Shown one piece after another: positions 31,193 through 37,948 of a stretch of DNA of 61,550 nucleotides (position 1 is its first letter; every line of letters begins with the position of its first letter). The DNA lies in assembly GCF_001931485.1 (NCBI RefSeq), contig NZ_MSDV01000007.1:1-61550 (forward strand), given 5' to 3'. Origin of the DNA: Burkholderia sp. SRS-W-2-2016 (lineage in GTDB: Bacteria > Pseudomonadota > Gammaproteobacteria > Burkholderiales > Burkholderiaceae). A program made the translations under genes and the position numbers. The notes beneath the pieces were generated by a model. The model ran no database searches and was not told where the DNA came from. It saw nothing but the letters and a program-made list of their open reading frames with translations.

Positions 31193-32068
31193 TTACTCGA
31201 AGCCAAAAAACTCGCGCGGATTATCGACCAGCAATTGCTGGCGTTGCTGCTCGTCCGGCACGATTTGCGCGATCAGGTCGGTCAGATCGCCGTCGTCGGG
31301 CATCGGACCGTGCAGGTTCACGTGCGGCCAGTCGCTGCCCCACAGCACGCGTTGCGGCGCGTGATCGGCGAGCGCGCGGGCGACCGGCACGACGTCGTGA
31401 AACGGTGTCCCGGCTTTCGACAGACGATCGGCGCCGCTCAGCTTCACCCACACGCGGCCGCTGTCGAGCAGCTGGCGCAGCGCGTTCATCGCGGCGCCGT
31501 CGGGACCCGCGCCGATATCGAGCCGCGCCATATGATCGATCACGACCGGTTGGTCGAGCGACAGGATGAACGGCGCGTATTCGACGATATCGTCGCCGGC
31601 CACGTGAATCGCCACATGCCAGCCGAACGGCCGGATCTTCGCGGCGACGTTGCGGATCACGTTCAGATCGGTGCGCCCGCCCAGATGCGCGAGAAAGTGA
31701 AAGCGCGCGCCGCACACGCCGGCCGCGTCGTAGTCGGCGATCAGCGATTCCGGATCGTCCGGCCGCACCAGCGCGACGCCGCGATAGCGGCCCGCGCCGA
31801 CGCGCAGCGCGTCGAGCAGCGGCCGGTGATCGAAGCCGTGCCCCTGGCTCTGCACGATCACCGCGCGGCTGAAGCCGAAGCGTTCGTGCCACGCGCGCAA
31901 TGCGGTTTCAGGCGCGAGCGCGGGATTGAAGCTGCGCTCGTCGGGCAGCGGATAGCGGTCGAACGGTCCGTAAATATGGCAGTGCGAATCGCAGCTGCCG
32001 GCCGGCAGTTGCAGCAGCGGCGTGCGCGGATGCGCGAGCGGCGCGTCGGAGTTTTTCAGAACGGTCAT
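31193..32068 (-). CDS. LigI-like amidohydrolase (2-pyrone-4,6-dicarboxylate lactonase family)
   Basis: 291 residues of the amidohydrolase_2 TIM barrel. The N-terminal metal motif is CDSHCHIYGP and the C-terminal catalytic Asp lies in VLWGSDWPHVN, both hallmarks of LigI and its relatives, which include sulfomuconolactone hydrolase and galactarolactone isomerase. These enzymes open carboxylated lactones. Which lactone is used here is unknown. It sits 12 bp behind the SDR gene. Confidence 0.87.
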   Translation of the reverse strand: MTVLKNSDAPLAHPRTPLLQLPAGSCDSHCHIYGPFDRYPLPDERSFNPALAPETALRAWHERFGFSRAVIVQSQGHGFDHRPLLDALRVGAGRYRGVALVRPDDPESLIADYDAAGVCGARFHFLAHLGGRTDLNVIRNVAAKIRPFGWHVAIHVAGDDIVEYAPFILSLDQPVVIDHMARLDIGAGPDGAAMNALRQLLDSGRVWVKLSGADRLSKAGTPFHDVVPVARALADHAPQRVLWGSDWPHVNLHGPMPDDGDLTDLIAQIVPDEQQRQQLLVDNPREFFGFE

Positions 32069-32080
32069 TGCTGTTACCCC

Positions 32081-32890
32081 TTAACCGCAGCGCACGGTCA
32101 TGCCGCCGTCGACGATCACTTCGGTGCCGGTCACGAATTGCGCTTCGTCCGACGCGAGGTACAACGCCGCGTTCGCGGTATCGCGGCCGTCGCCCATGAA
32201 GCCGAGCGGAATCCGCGCGAGCCGCTGCTTCAGCAATGCATCGACGTCGCCGCCCGCGCGCTGGCCGGCGAGCCGCGCTTCGACCATCGGCGTATGCAAT
32301 TGCCCCGGCACCACGGTGTTCACGCGGATGCCTTTGCTCGCGTATTCGACCGCGACCACGCGCGAGAGCTGGATCACACCGGCCTTCGACGCCGCGTACG
32401 CGACCTGCGCGGCGCCGGTCCAGCGCAGCCCGGAGGTCGACGAGGTATTGACGATCGCGCCAGCGCCTTGCGCTTCCATCACCGGCAATACGTGCTTGCA
32501 GGTCAGGTACACGCTCTTCAGATTCAGCGCGATCTGCGCGTCCCATTTGTCTTCGTCGAGCGCGACCGGGCCGCCCGCCGCCGAGCCGCCGACGTTGTTG
32601 ACCAGAATGTCGACCCGGCCGAAATGCTGGACGCAGCCTTCGACCATTTGCGCGACCGCCGCGCTATCGGTGACGTCGCAGGCCGCGGCGACCACCTCGC
32701 CGCCGACCGCGCGCACCCGCTCCAGGGTTTCCTGCATCGCGTCGAGATTGCGGTCGACCGCGTAGATCTTCGCGCCTTCCTCGGCGAAGCGCACCGCGAC
32801 CGCGCGGCCGTTGCCCCAGCCCGGACCGATGCAGCCCGCGCCGGTCACGATTGCCACTTTGTTTTCGAGTCGTTTGCTCATCTGCTTCAT
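32081..32890 (-). CDS. SDR-family NAD(P)-dependent oxidoreductase
   Basis: 269 residues of the classical short-chain type. The nucleotide-binding loop is TGAGCIGPGWGNG, the structural motif NNVGG, the catalytic Ser in NTSSTSG and the Tyr-X3-Lys in YAASK. The unusually Gly/Pro-rich loop is seen in a subset of dehydrogenases acting on cyclic diols and hydroxy acids. Its start overlaps the stop of the decarboxylase-like gene by four bases (ATGA), showing translational coupling. Confidence 0.9.
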   Translation of the reverse strand: MKQMSKRLENKVAIVTGAGCIGPGWGNGRAVAVRFAEEGAKIYAVDRNLDAMQETLERVRAVGGEVVAAACDVTDSAAVAQMVEGCVQHFGRVDILVNNVGGSAAGGPVALDEDKWDAQIALNLKSVYLTCKHVLPVMEAQGAGAIVNTSSTSGLRWTGAAQVAYAASKAGVIQLSRVVAVEYASKGIRVNTVVPGQLHTPMVEARLAGQRAGGDVDALLKQRLARIPLGFMGDGRDTANAALYLASDEAQFVTGTEVIVDGGMTVRCG

Positions 32891-33438
32891 TCTCCGAGTT
32901 CGTTCGGCACGCCCGCGGGCTGCGCCACCTGAAAGACGTTGATCGTCATCGAGATCAATGTGTAGTAACCGGCCAGTCCGACGAGGTCGACGACGCCCGC
33001 TTCGCCGAGCAGTTCGACCGCCTCGGCGTAGCGCGCATCCGAGACCTTGCGGTCGCGATGCAGTTCGGTCAGGAACGCGTGCACCAGCGCTTCGTCGGCT
33101 TGCGTGAAGTGCGGCTGCGCATGCGTGCGGATCGCTTCGACGATCTCGGCGCTAACGCCGGCTTCGAGCGCGATCGGCTTGTGCGCGAACCATTCGTACT
33201 CCGAACCCCAGACCCGCGCGAGCGTGAGGATCGCCAGTTCCGAAAGCCGCGGCGGCAGCGTCGTGTCATAGCGGCAATAGCGGCCGAGCGCCTGCGCGTG
33301 CTGCGCGAGTTCCGGACGATGCAGCCACACGGCGAGCGGTCCGCGCACGCCTTTGCGCGGACCGTTGGCGATCGCGTCGTAGACGCTGCGTTGCGCGTCA
33401 GTCATCTGCGCGGGATCGAGATCGGCAATGCGTTTCAT
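32887..33438 (-). CDS. Carboxymuconolactone decarboxylase-family protein
   Basis: 183 residues, all-helical AhpD/CMD fold (about 35-135: LSELAILTLARVWGSEYEWFAHKPIALEAG). It lacks the C-X2-C of the AhpD peroxidase branch, which favours the decarboxylase/isomerase side, but the reaction is unproven. ATG at 33438 has AAGGA 8 nt before it. The stop overlaps the SDR start. Part of the seven-gene operon. Confidence 0.86.
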   Translation of the reverse strand: MKRIADLDPAQMTDAQRSVYDAIANGPRKGVRGPLAVWLHRPELAQHAQALGRYCRYDTTLPPRLSELAILTLARVWGSEYEWFAHKPIALEAGVSAEIVEAIRTHAQPHFTQADEALVHAFLTELHRDRKVSDARYAEAVELLGEAGVVDLVGLAGYYTLISMTINVFQVAQPAGVPNELGE

Positions 33439-33485
33439 CGAAGTTCCTTCAGTTGCGTGATACAGATCGAAATGAGGGGTGGTGC

Positions 33486-34817
33486 TTATTTGCTGGACGA
33501 GCGCTGCGTGGCTAGCGCCGCCGGGTTTTTCTGGTGCGCGTCGTCGCGTGAACCGACAGCGGGCGACGCCGCCGGCCGCGACTCGCGCCATGCGCGAAAC
33601 GCGTCGGCGTCGAATGCGTGTTCCCACTTCGCCAGCGCGATCACCGCGACCGTGTTGCCGATCATGTTGGTCAGCGCGGTGCAGGTCGCCATCAGACGGT
33701 CGATCCCGAACAGCAGCCCGAGCCCGCCGAGCGGCAACACGCGCACCGATTCCATCGTCGCGGCGAGCTTGATGAACGCGCCGCCCGCGACCGTCGTGCC
33801 GCCCTTCGAGGTCAGCATCAGCACACCGAGCAACGCGATCTGCTGGCCGATCGAGAACGGCGTGTCGGTGGCCTGGGCGATGAAGCCGACCGCCATCGCC
33901 ATATAGATGCCGGTGCCGTCGAGATTGAAGCTGTAGCCGGCCGGCAGCACGAAGCCGACCACCATTTCGTCGCAGCCGGCCTGCGGCAGTTTTTCGACAA
34001 GCCGCGGAAACGCGACTTCGCCCGACGCGGTGCCGAACACCAGCAGCAGTTCCTCGCGGATCAGCCGCAGCACCGCGAAGATCGACACCCCGCACGACGC
34101 GGTGATGCCGCCGAACACCAGCAGCACGAAGCCGAGCGAGCCGGCCCAGTAGAGCAGCACCAGCTTCATCAGATACAGCAGCGTCGCGCCGCCGTAGTTG
34201 CCGACCGCGGCGGCCATCGCGCCGAATGCGCCGAGCGGCGCGAGCCGCATGATGAAGCCGAGAATCGTGAACAGCACGCGCTGCGCTTCGCCGACGCCGC
34301 GCAGCAGAATCGAATCGCGGCCCACCGACAGATTCAACGCGATGCCGGCCAGAATCGCGATGAACAGCACCTGCAAAATGTTGCCGGCCGCGAACGCGCC
34401 GACCAGCGTGCCGGGCACGATGCCGAGCAGAAAATCGGTCACCGTCATATGCGCGGCCGACGCCGCGAACTGCGCGATCTTGCCGGTGCTTTCGAGGTGG
34501 GTCGCGTGCATGCCGGCGCCGGGTTTGAACACGTTGACGAGCACGAGGCCGACGAACATCGCGAAGGTGCTGACCACCTCGAAGTAGATCAGCGTTTTCG
34601 CGCCGAGGCGGCCGAGCTTGCGCATGTCCTGCACGTGCGACATCCCATGCACGACGGTGCAGAACACGATCGGCGCGAGCAGCATTCGCAGCAGAGCGAT
34701 GAACGCGTCGCCGAGCGGCTTCATCGCGATTGCGGTAGCCGGCGCGAGCACGCCGAGCGCGACCGCGAACAGCAGCGCTAGCAGCACCTGCACGTGCAGC
34801 TTTCTGAGTTGGGCCAT
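33486..34817 (-). CDS. DctA-like C4-dicarboxylate:cation symporter
   Basis: 443 residues of the DAACS family. FNLDGTGIYMA matches the substrate-binding N-(M/L)-D-G-T motif, and SKGGTTVAGGAFIKLAATM matches the conserved loop after helix 7. ATG at 34817 has GGAG 6 nt upstream; a TTG five codons earlier is less likely. As it is embedded in a catabolic operon it may carry a substrate or the dicarboxylate end product rather than serve general succinate uptake. The C-terminal 35 residues are low-complexity. Confidence 0.88.
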   Translation of the reverse strand: MAQLRKLHVQVLLALLFAVALGVLAPATAIAMKPLGDAFIALLRMLLAPIVFCTVVHGMSHVQDMRKLGRLGAKTLIYFEVVSTFAMFVGLVLVNVFKPGAGMHATHLESTGKIAQFAASAAHMTVTDFLLGIVPGTLVGAFAAGNILQVLFIAILAGIALNLSVGRDSILLRGVGEAQRVLFTILGFIMRLAPLGAFGAMAAAVGNYGGATLLYLMKLVLLYWAGSLGFVLLVFGGITASCGVSIFAVLRLIREELLLVFGTASGEVAFPRLVEKLPQAGCDEMVVGFVLPAGYSFNLDGTGIYMAMAVGFIAQATDTPFSIGQQIALLGVLMLTSKGGTTVAGGAFIKLAATMESVRVLPLGGLGLLFGIDRLMATCTALTNMIGNTVAVIALAKWEHAFDADAFRAWRESRPAASPAVGSRDDAHQKNPAALATQRSSSK

Positions 34818-34870
34818 CTGTGTCTCCGTCAATCGTTATGTTTTCGCGCTGCCGCGGGCGGGCGCGGCGG

Positions 34871-34931
34871 CGCGTTGCTGCACTACTGCATTCCTGCGCT
34901 ATTGCGTTATTGCATGAGCGCGTTGCTGCAC
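34871..34931. repeat. 13-bp direct repeat in an intra-operon gap
   Basis: CGCGTTGCTGCAC occurs at 34871-34883 and again at 34919-34931, with related CTGCNNTA/TTGCNNTA steps between them. It fills most of the 116-bp gap between the duplicated-barrel gene and the dctA-like gene. Confidence 0.7.
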
Positions 34932-34933
34932 GG

Positions 34934-35587
34934 TCAGTAGCTGCTGCGCCGGTACGGCACGTACACGTTGAAGCTCCTGATGCTCGCGCCGCACGGCCGG
35001 CCGATCTGCGCGGCGAGCGTCGCGCTGGCCGGCGAGTCGAAGCTCGCGAACAGCCACAGTGTTTGGTCATCCTCAACGAAGCCGCGCAGTTGCAGCAGGT
35101 CGCCGCGTGGGGTCAGCGCTTCGCGGACCGCGGCGATGATTGCCTGCGCGGATGCGGATGCTTCTGAGGCCAATGCCACTGCCGATTTCGCTGCCGCGTC
35201 CTGCGGCAACGCCACGCTCATCGCAAGCAGCCGGCAGACCTCGCGCGGTTCGTACTGCGTATGGTCCTGGCCATCGAGTCCGACCGCCACCACCCGCGAG
35301 CGGCCCACGGTGCGCGGCAACACGCGACGGCTCCACGGCGTCGACTGCGCGCCCGACACGCTGCGATACGCAGCGCTATTGAGCGCATCGGGCGACGTGA
35401 GATCGTAAAGCGCGAGCCAGCGCGGCCAGCCGTCGATACACGCCCAGCGGGACGCCGACACGAAGCCCGGCAGCGCGAGCCGCTGCGGAAAATGCTCGGT
35501 GTCGTACCAGTCGTTGAACTCCTCTTCGAGCGACGCGGGCGGCTCCATCGCCACCATCAGCAACGCGGGTCGAATGGCTTCGCTCAT
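34934..35587 (-). CDS. Hypothetical protein, apparent tandem dimeric alpha-beta barrel
   Basis: 217 residues. The first half (ALLMVAMEPP...EFNDWYDTEHFPQRLALPGFVSASRW) has the look of EthD/DUF4286-type ferredoxin-like domains: an NDWY..EH segment and an LPGF turn. The second half (about 120-215) repeats the beta-alpha-beta pattern more weakly, so the protein may be an internal duplication. Related single domains occur in aromatic-catabolic operons as small isomerases or decarboxylase helpers; no reaction can be given. ATG at 35587 overlaps the hydrolase stop by four bases. Confidence 0.75.
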   Translation of the reverse strand: MSEAIRPALLMVAMEPPASLEEEFNDWYDTEHFPQRLALPGFVSASRWACIDGWPRWLALYDLTSPDALNSAAYRSVSGAQSTPWSRRVLPRTVGRSRVVAVGLDGQDHTQYEPREVCRLLAMSVALPQDAAAKSAVALASEASASAQAIIAAVREALTPRGDLLQLRGFVEDDQTLWLFASFDSPASATLAAQIGRPCGASIRSFNVYVPYRRSSY

Positions 35588-36441
35588 CGGCGGCCTCCGT
35601 CGATAAAGCCGCGAATCGCATCGAGCAACTGCGCCGGGCGTTGCAACGCCATCAGGTGACCGGCCGGCAGCGTCGCGAACACGCTGCCCGGAATTTGCGC
35701 GGCTTGCGCGGCGACGCGCGCAGGCGGGCGCTGGAGGTCGTGCTCGCCGGCCAGCAGCAGGCACGGGCAGCGCAGCGCCGGCAATTGCGCGCTCAGGTCG
35801 ATGTCGCCGAGCGCGTCGTTGGCGTGTGCATAGCCGACGGGATCGTTGGCGAGCAGCCGCGCGCGATACCGCTCGAACGCATGCGGGTCGTCGCGCAACA
35901 CCGGGGGCCACGACTGCGCGAGCGTGCCGTCGACGATCGCGCGCATGCCGTCTTGCCGCGCCAGTTCCGCGCGATCGCGCAGATAGCTGCGCCGCGCCGG
36001 GTCGACGTCGAGCGCCGGCGCGCACATCACGATGCCGGCGACGCGCGCCGGATGTCGGACCGCGAACTCGACCGCGATCGCCGCGCCGGCCGCCGCCGCG
36101 ATCAGCCAGCACGGCTGCTGCGGCGCGAACGCGTCGCACAGCGCGCGCAGATCGTCCGCCTGATCGGCGAGCGAAAAGCGCCCGCGCACTTTTTCCGATT
36201 CGCCGTGGCCGCGCTGGTCGTAGCGCAGCACGCGCCGCGTCGTTTGCAGCGCCGGCACGAGCGCGTCCCAACTGGCGATGCTGCCGCCGAGTTCATGAAT
36301 CAGCACGAGTGTGGGTGCCTGCGCCGCGCAACCATCGATCGCGTAGCGCAAACTGACGCCCGACGCGTCGATCCATGCCTGATTGCTATCCGTGCCGGAC
36401 AGCGGCGTAACGGGCGTAAAGGGCTCTGAAAACGAGTTCAA
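35584..36441 (-). CDS. Alpha/beta-hydrolase fold protein lacking the nucleophile serine
   Basis: About 285 residues if it starts at TTG 36441, with GGAG 10 nt upstream; no ATG or GTG in frame is better placed, so the start is uncertain. It resembles 3-oxoadipate enol-lactonase-type hydrolases: LVLIHELGGSIASWD (oxyanion region), RVLRYDQRGHGES, then GEHDLQRP with the acid and PAGHLMAL with the histidine. The nucleophile elbow, normally G-X-S-X-G, reads A-A-A-A-G with Ala at residue 117, confirmed on the DNA at 36085-36099. It is therefore unlikely to act as an ordinary serine hydrolase. First gene of the operon divergent from the LysR gene. Confidence 0.82.
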   Translation of the reverse strand: MNSFSEPFTPVTPLSGTDSNQAWIDASGVSLRYAIDGCAAQAPTLVLIHELGGSIASWDALVPALQTTRRVLRYDQRGHGESEKVRGRFSLADQADDLRALCDAFAPQQPCWLIAAAAGAAIAVEFAVRHPARVAGIVMCAPALDVDPARRSYLRDRAELARQDGMRAIVDGTLAQSWPPVLRDDPHAFERYRARLLANDPVGYAHANDALGDIDLSAQLPALRCPCLLLAGEHDLQRPPARVAAQAAQIPGSVFATLPAGHLMALQRPAQLLDAIRGFIDGGRR

Positions 36442-36486
36442 GAAGGGATGTCTCCGGTTTTCGATACTGTGCCGCGCGTGCGAGCT

Positions 36487-36514
36487 ATTGACAAAAACCT
36501 TTTTCTGATGGGAA
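36487..36514. promoter_or_regulatory. 28-bp putative operator, copy A
   Basis: On the plus strand it begins ATTGACAAAAACC and ends GATGGGAA. It matches the complement of 37726-37753 at 24 of 28 positions and contains the dyad AAAAA-CC-TTTTT. It fills the 76-bp gap between the divergent hydrolase operon and the LysR gene, so it may serve both. Confidence 0.7.
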
Positions 36515-36517
36515 TCT

Positions 36518-37552
36518 ATGCCGCAAAAGCATAGCTCGCGTGCGTATCCGCGAGCGTCCTGGGAGACCATCATCGAAATCAAGGAACTGCGCTCGTTCGT
36601 GCATATCGCGCGGGTGGGCAGCTTCAGCCGCGCGGCCGCGGAACTGTATGTCGCGCAGCCGGCGTTGAGCCGGCAGATCGCCAAGCTCGAGGAAGAACTG
36701 GGCACCGCGCTGTTCGTGCGGCACGGCCGCGGCGTGCGGCTGACGAGCGGCGGCGCGCAACTGCTCGAACGCGCGGAAATGATCATCAACTTCGTCGCGC
36801 AGACCGGCGAGCAGGTGCGCGCATCGGGCGACCGGCTGAGCGGCCATATCGCGCTCGGGTTGCCGCCGGCGATCGGCGTGCACGTGTCCGCGCCGATCGT
36901 CGAGGCGTTCCGCGCGCGTTGGCCGGCGGTCGGGCTGCATATCCGCGAAGGGCTCAGCAGTTCGCTGCAGGAATGGCTGCTCGATCGCCGCGTCGATCTG
37001 GCGATCGTCTACAACCAGCCGGCGCTCGAAGCGTTCGACGTGCTGCCGTTGTGCAGCGAAACGATGGTGATCGTCGGACCGCCGGACGACACGGTGATCG
37101 AGCGACGCGGCGGCGAGCCGCTGCGGATCCGCGATCTCGCCGAATTGCCGCTGATCGTGCCGGGCTTTCCGCATGCGAATCGCCGCGTGCTCGAACAGGC
37201 GGCGGTGCAGCACGGCGTGCATCTGCGGATCGTGCTCGAGGTCGACAGCGTGACGCTGACCAAGGCGCTGGTGAAGCGCGGGCTCGGCTATTCGCTGCTG
37301 ACCTACACCGCGATCCAGCAGGAAGTGGAGCGCGGCGAACTGTGCGCGCTGCCGATCGAGCGGCCGGCGATCCGCTCGACCGTGTCGCTCGCGACGCTGC
37401 GCGAGCAGCGTGCGTCGCGGCTGGTGCGCACGATGGCCGATGTCGTGCGCGACAACGTGCGCGAGCTGGTGGTCAACGGCGCGTGGCGCGAGTACGCGAC
37501 GTGGCTCGGCGATGGCGGGCCCGCCACGGAGCTTTCGACGCCGGACGAATAG
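36518..37552 (+). CDS. LysR-family transcriptional regulator
   Basis: 344 residues from ATG 36518, with GGGA 6 nt upstream. The winged helix (about 20-80: ELRSFVHIARVGSFSRAAAELYVAQPALSRQIAKLEEEL) is followed by a LysR substrate-binding domain (about 108-315). Most LysR proteins start at the equivalent of residue 19-21, so the first 19 residues are an extension, or translation begins at a non-standard codon. It is divergent from the seven-gene operon and upstream of the second MFS gene and probably regulates both. Confidence 0.9.
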   Translation: MPQKHSSRAYPRASWETIIEIKELRSFVHIARVGSFSRAAAELYVAQPALSRQIAKLEEELGTALFVRHGRGVRLTSGGAQLLERAEMIINFVAQTGEQVRASGDRLSGHIALGLPPAIGVHVSAPIVEAFRARWPAVGLHIREGLSSSLQEWLLDRRVDLAIVYNQPALEAFDVLPLCSETMVIVGPPDDTVIERRGGEPLRIRDLAELPLIVPGFPHANRRVLEQAAVQHGVHLRIVLEVDSVTLTKALVKRGLGYSLLTYTAIQQEVERGELCALPIERPAIRSTVSLATLREQRASRLVRTMADVVRDNVRELVVNGAWREYATWLGDGGPATELSTPDE

Positions 37553-37575
37553 GCGCGAATAGCGGCCAGGCGCGG

Positions 37576-37603
37576 GAGCCGGCCCCGGCCCCGGCCCCGG
37601 CTC
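37576..37603. repeat. GC-rich hairpin with tandem GGCCCC units
   Basis: GAGCCGG (37576-37582) pairs with CCGGCTC (37597-37603) around three GGCCCC-type units. It lies 24 bp after the LysR stop and may end that transcript, though no T-tract follows. Confidence 0.6.
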
Positions 37604-37725
37604 GCCGCGTACGCGATCCTCGCCCGGCGACCGCGCGGCAACCCCGCGTGCGAACGCACGGCAATCCACCCCCACCCAGCCAATTCCGGCATACGCGCGC
37701 GCGAGCTATCCCTTCAGGGCATGGC

Positions 37726-37753
37726 TTTCCATCGCAAAAAGGTCTTTGTCAAT
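37726..37753. promoter_or_regulatory. 28-bp putative operator, copy B
   Basis: Reverse-complement twin of 36487-36514. Its minus strand begins ATTGACAAAGACC and ends GATGGAAA; only four positions differ. Relative to the gene it precedes (the second MFS carrier) it has the same orientation as copy A has relative to the hydrolase operon. Confidence 0.7.
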
Positions 37754-37781
37754 CGCCGGCGATCCCTTCAAAGTGCGCTTC

Positions 37782-37801
37782 ACGGCAAGCGCGCTTGCCG
37801 T
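37782..37801. repeat. Perfect 20-bp palindrome
   Basis: ACGGCAAGCG at 37782-37791 is followed at once by its exact complement CGCTTGCCGT at 37792-37801. It lies 28 bp after operator copy B and 147 bp before the MFS start. It could be a protein site or form a cruciform or RNA hairpin. Confidence 0.85.
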
Positions 37802-37948
37802 CGATTCGCCAGCGGCCTTTTCTCTCTCGCAACGAAAAGGCAGGCGGCGTCGCCGCACGGGAGCCGCAAGCCGGCTGGCCGCGCGCCGCCCCGGGCCATG
37901 CGCCCAACGGCTCTAACCATTATTCGAATACAGCTGGAGACATTCTCG

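Larger units (their letters stand above)
37553..37948. other. Structured intergenic leader, LysR gene / second MFS gene
   Basis: 396 bases without a believable gene. In order it holds a GC hairpin with GGCCCC repeats, operator copy B, a perfect 20-bp palindrome, a CCTTTTC/GAAAAGG stem-loop (37816-37822 with 37834-37840), the palindrome TATTCGAATA (37921-37930) and the MFS ribosome-binding site. Confidence 0.75.

Noticed and set aside
36487..37753. The two inverted 28-bp copies as terminal repeats of an insertion sequence
   Set aside because: The enclosed gene is a complete LysR regulator, there is no transposase, and no target duplication flanks the copies. Operator duplication explains the orientation better.
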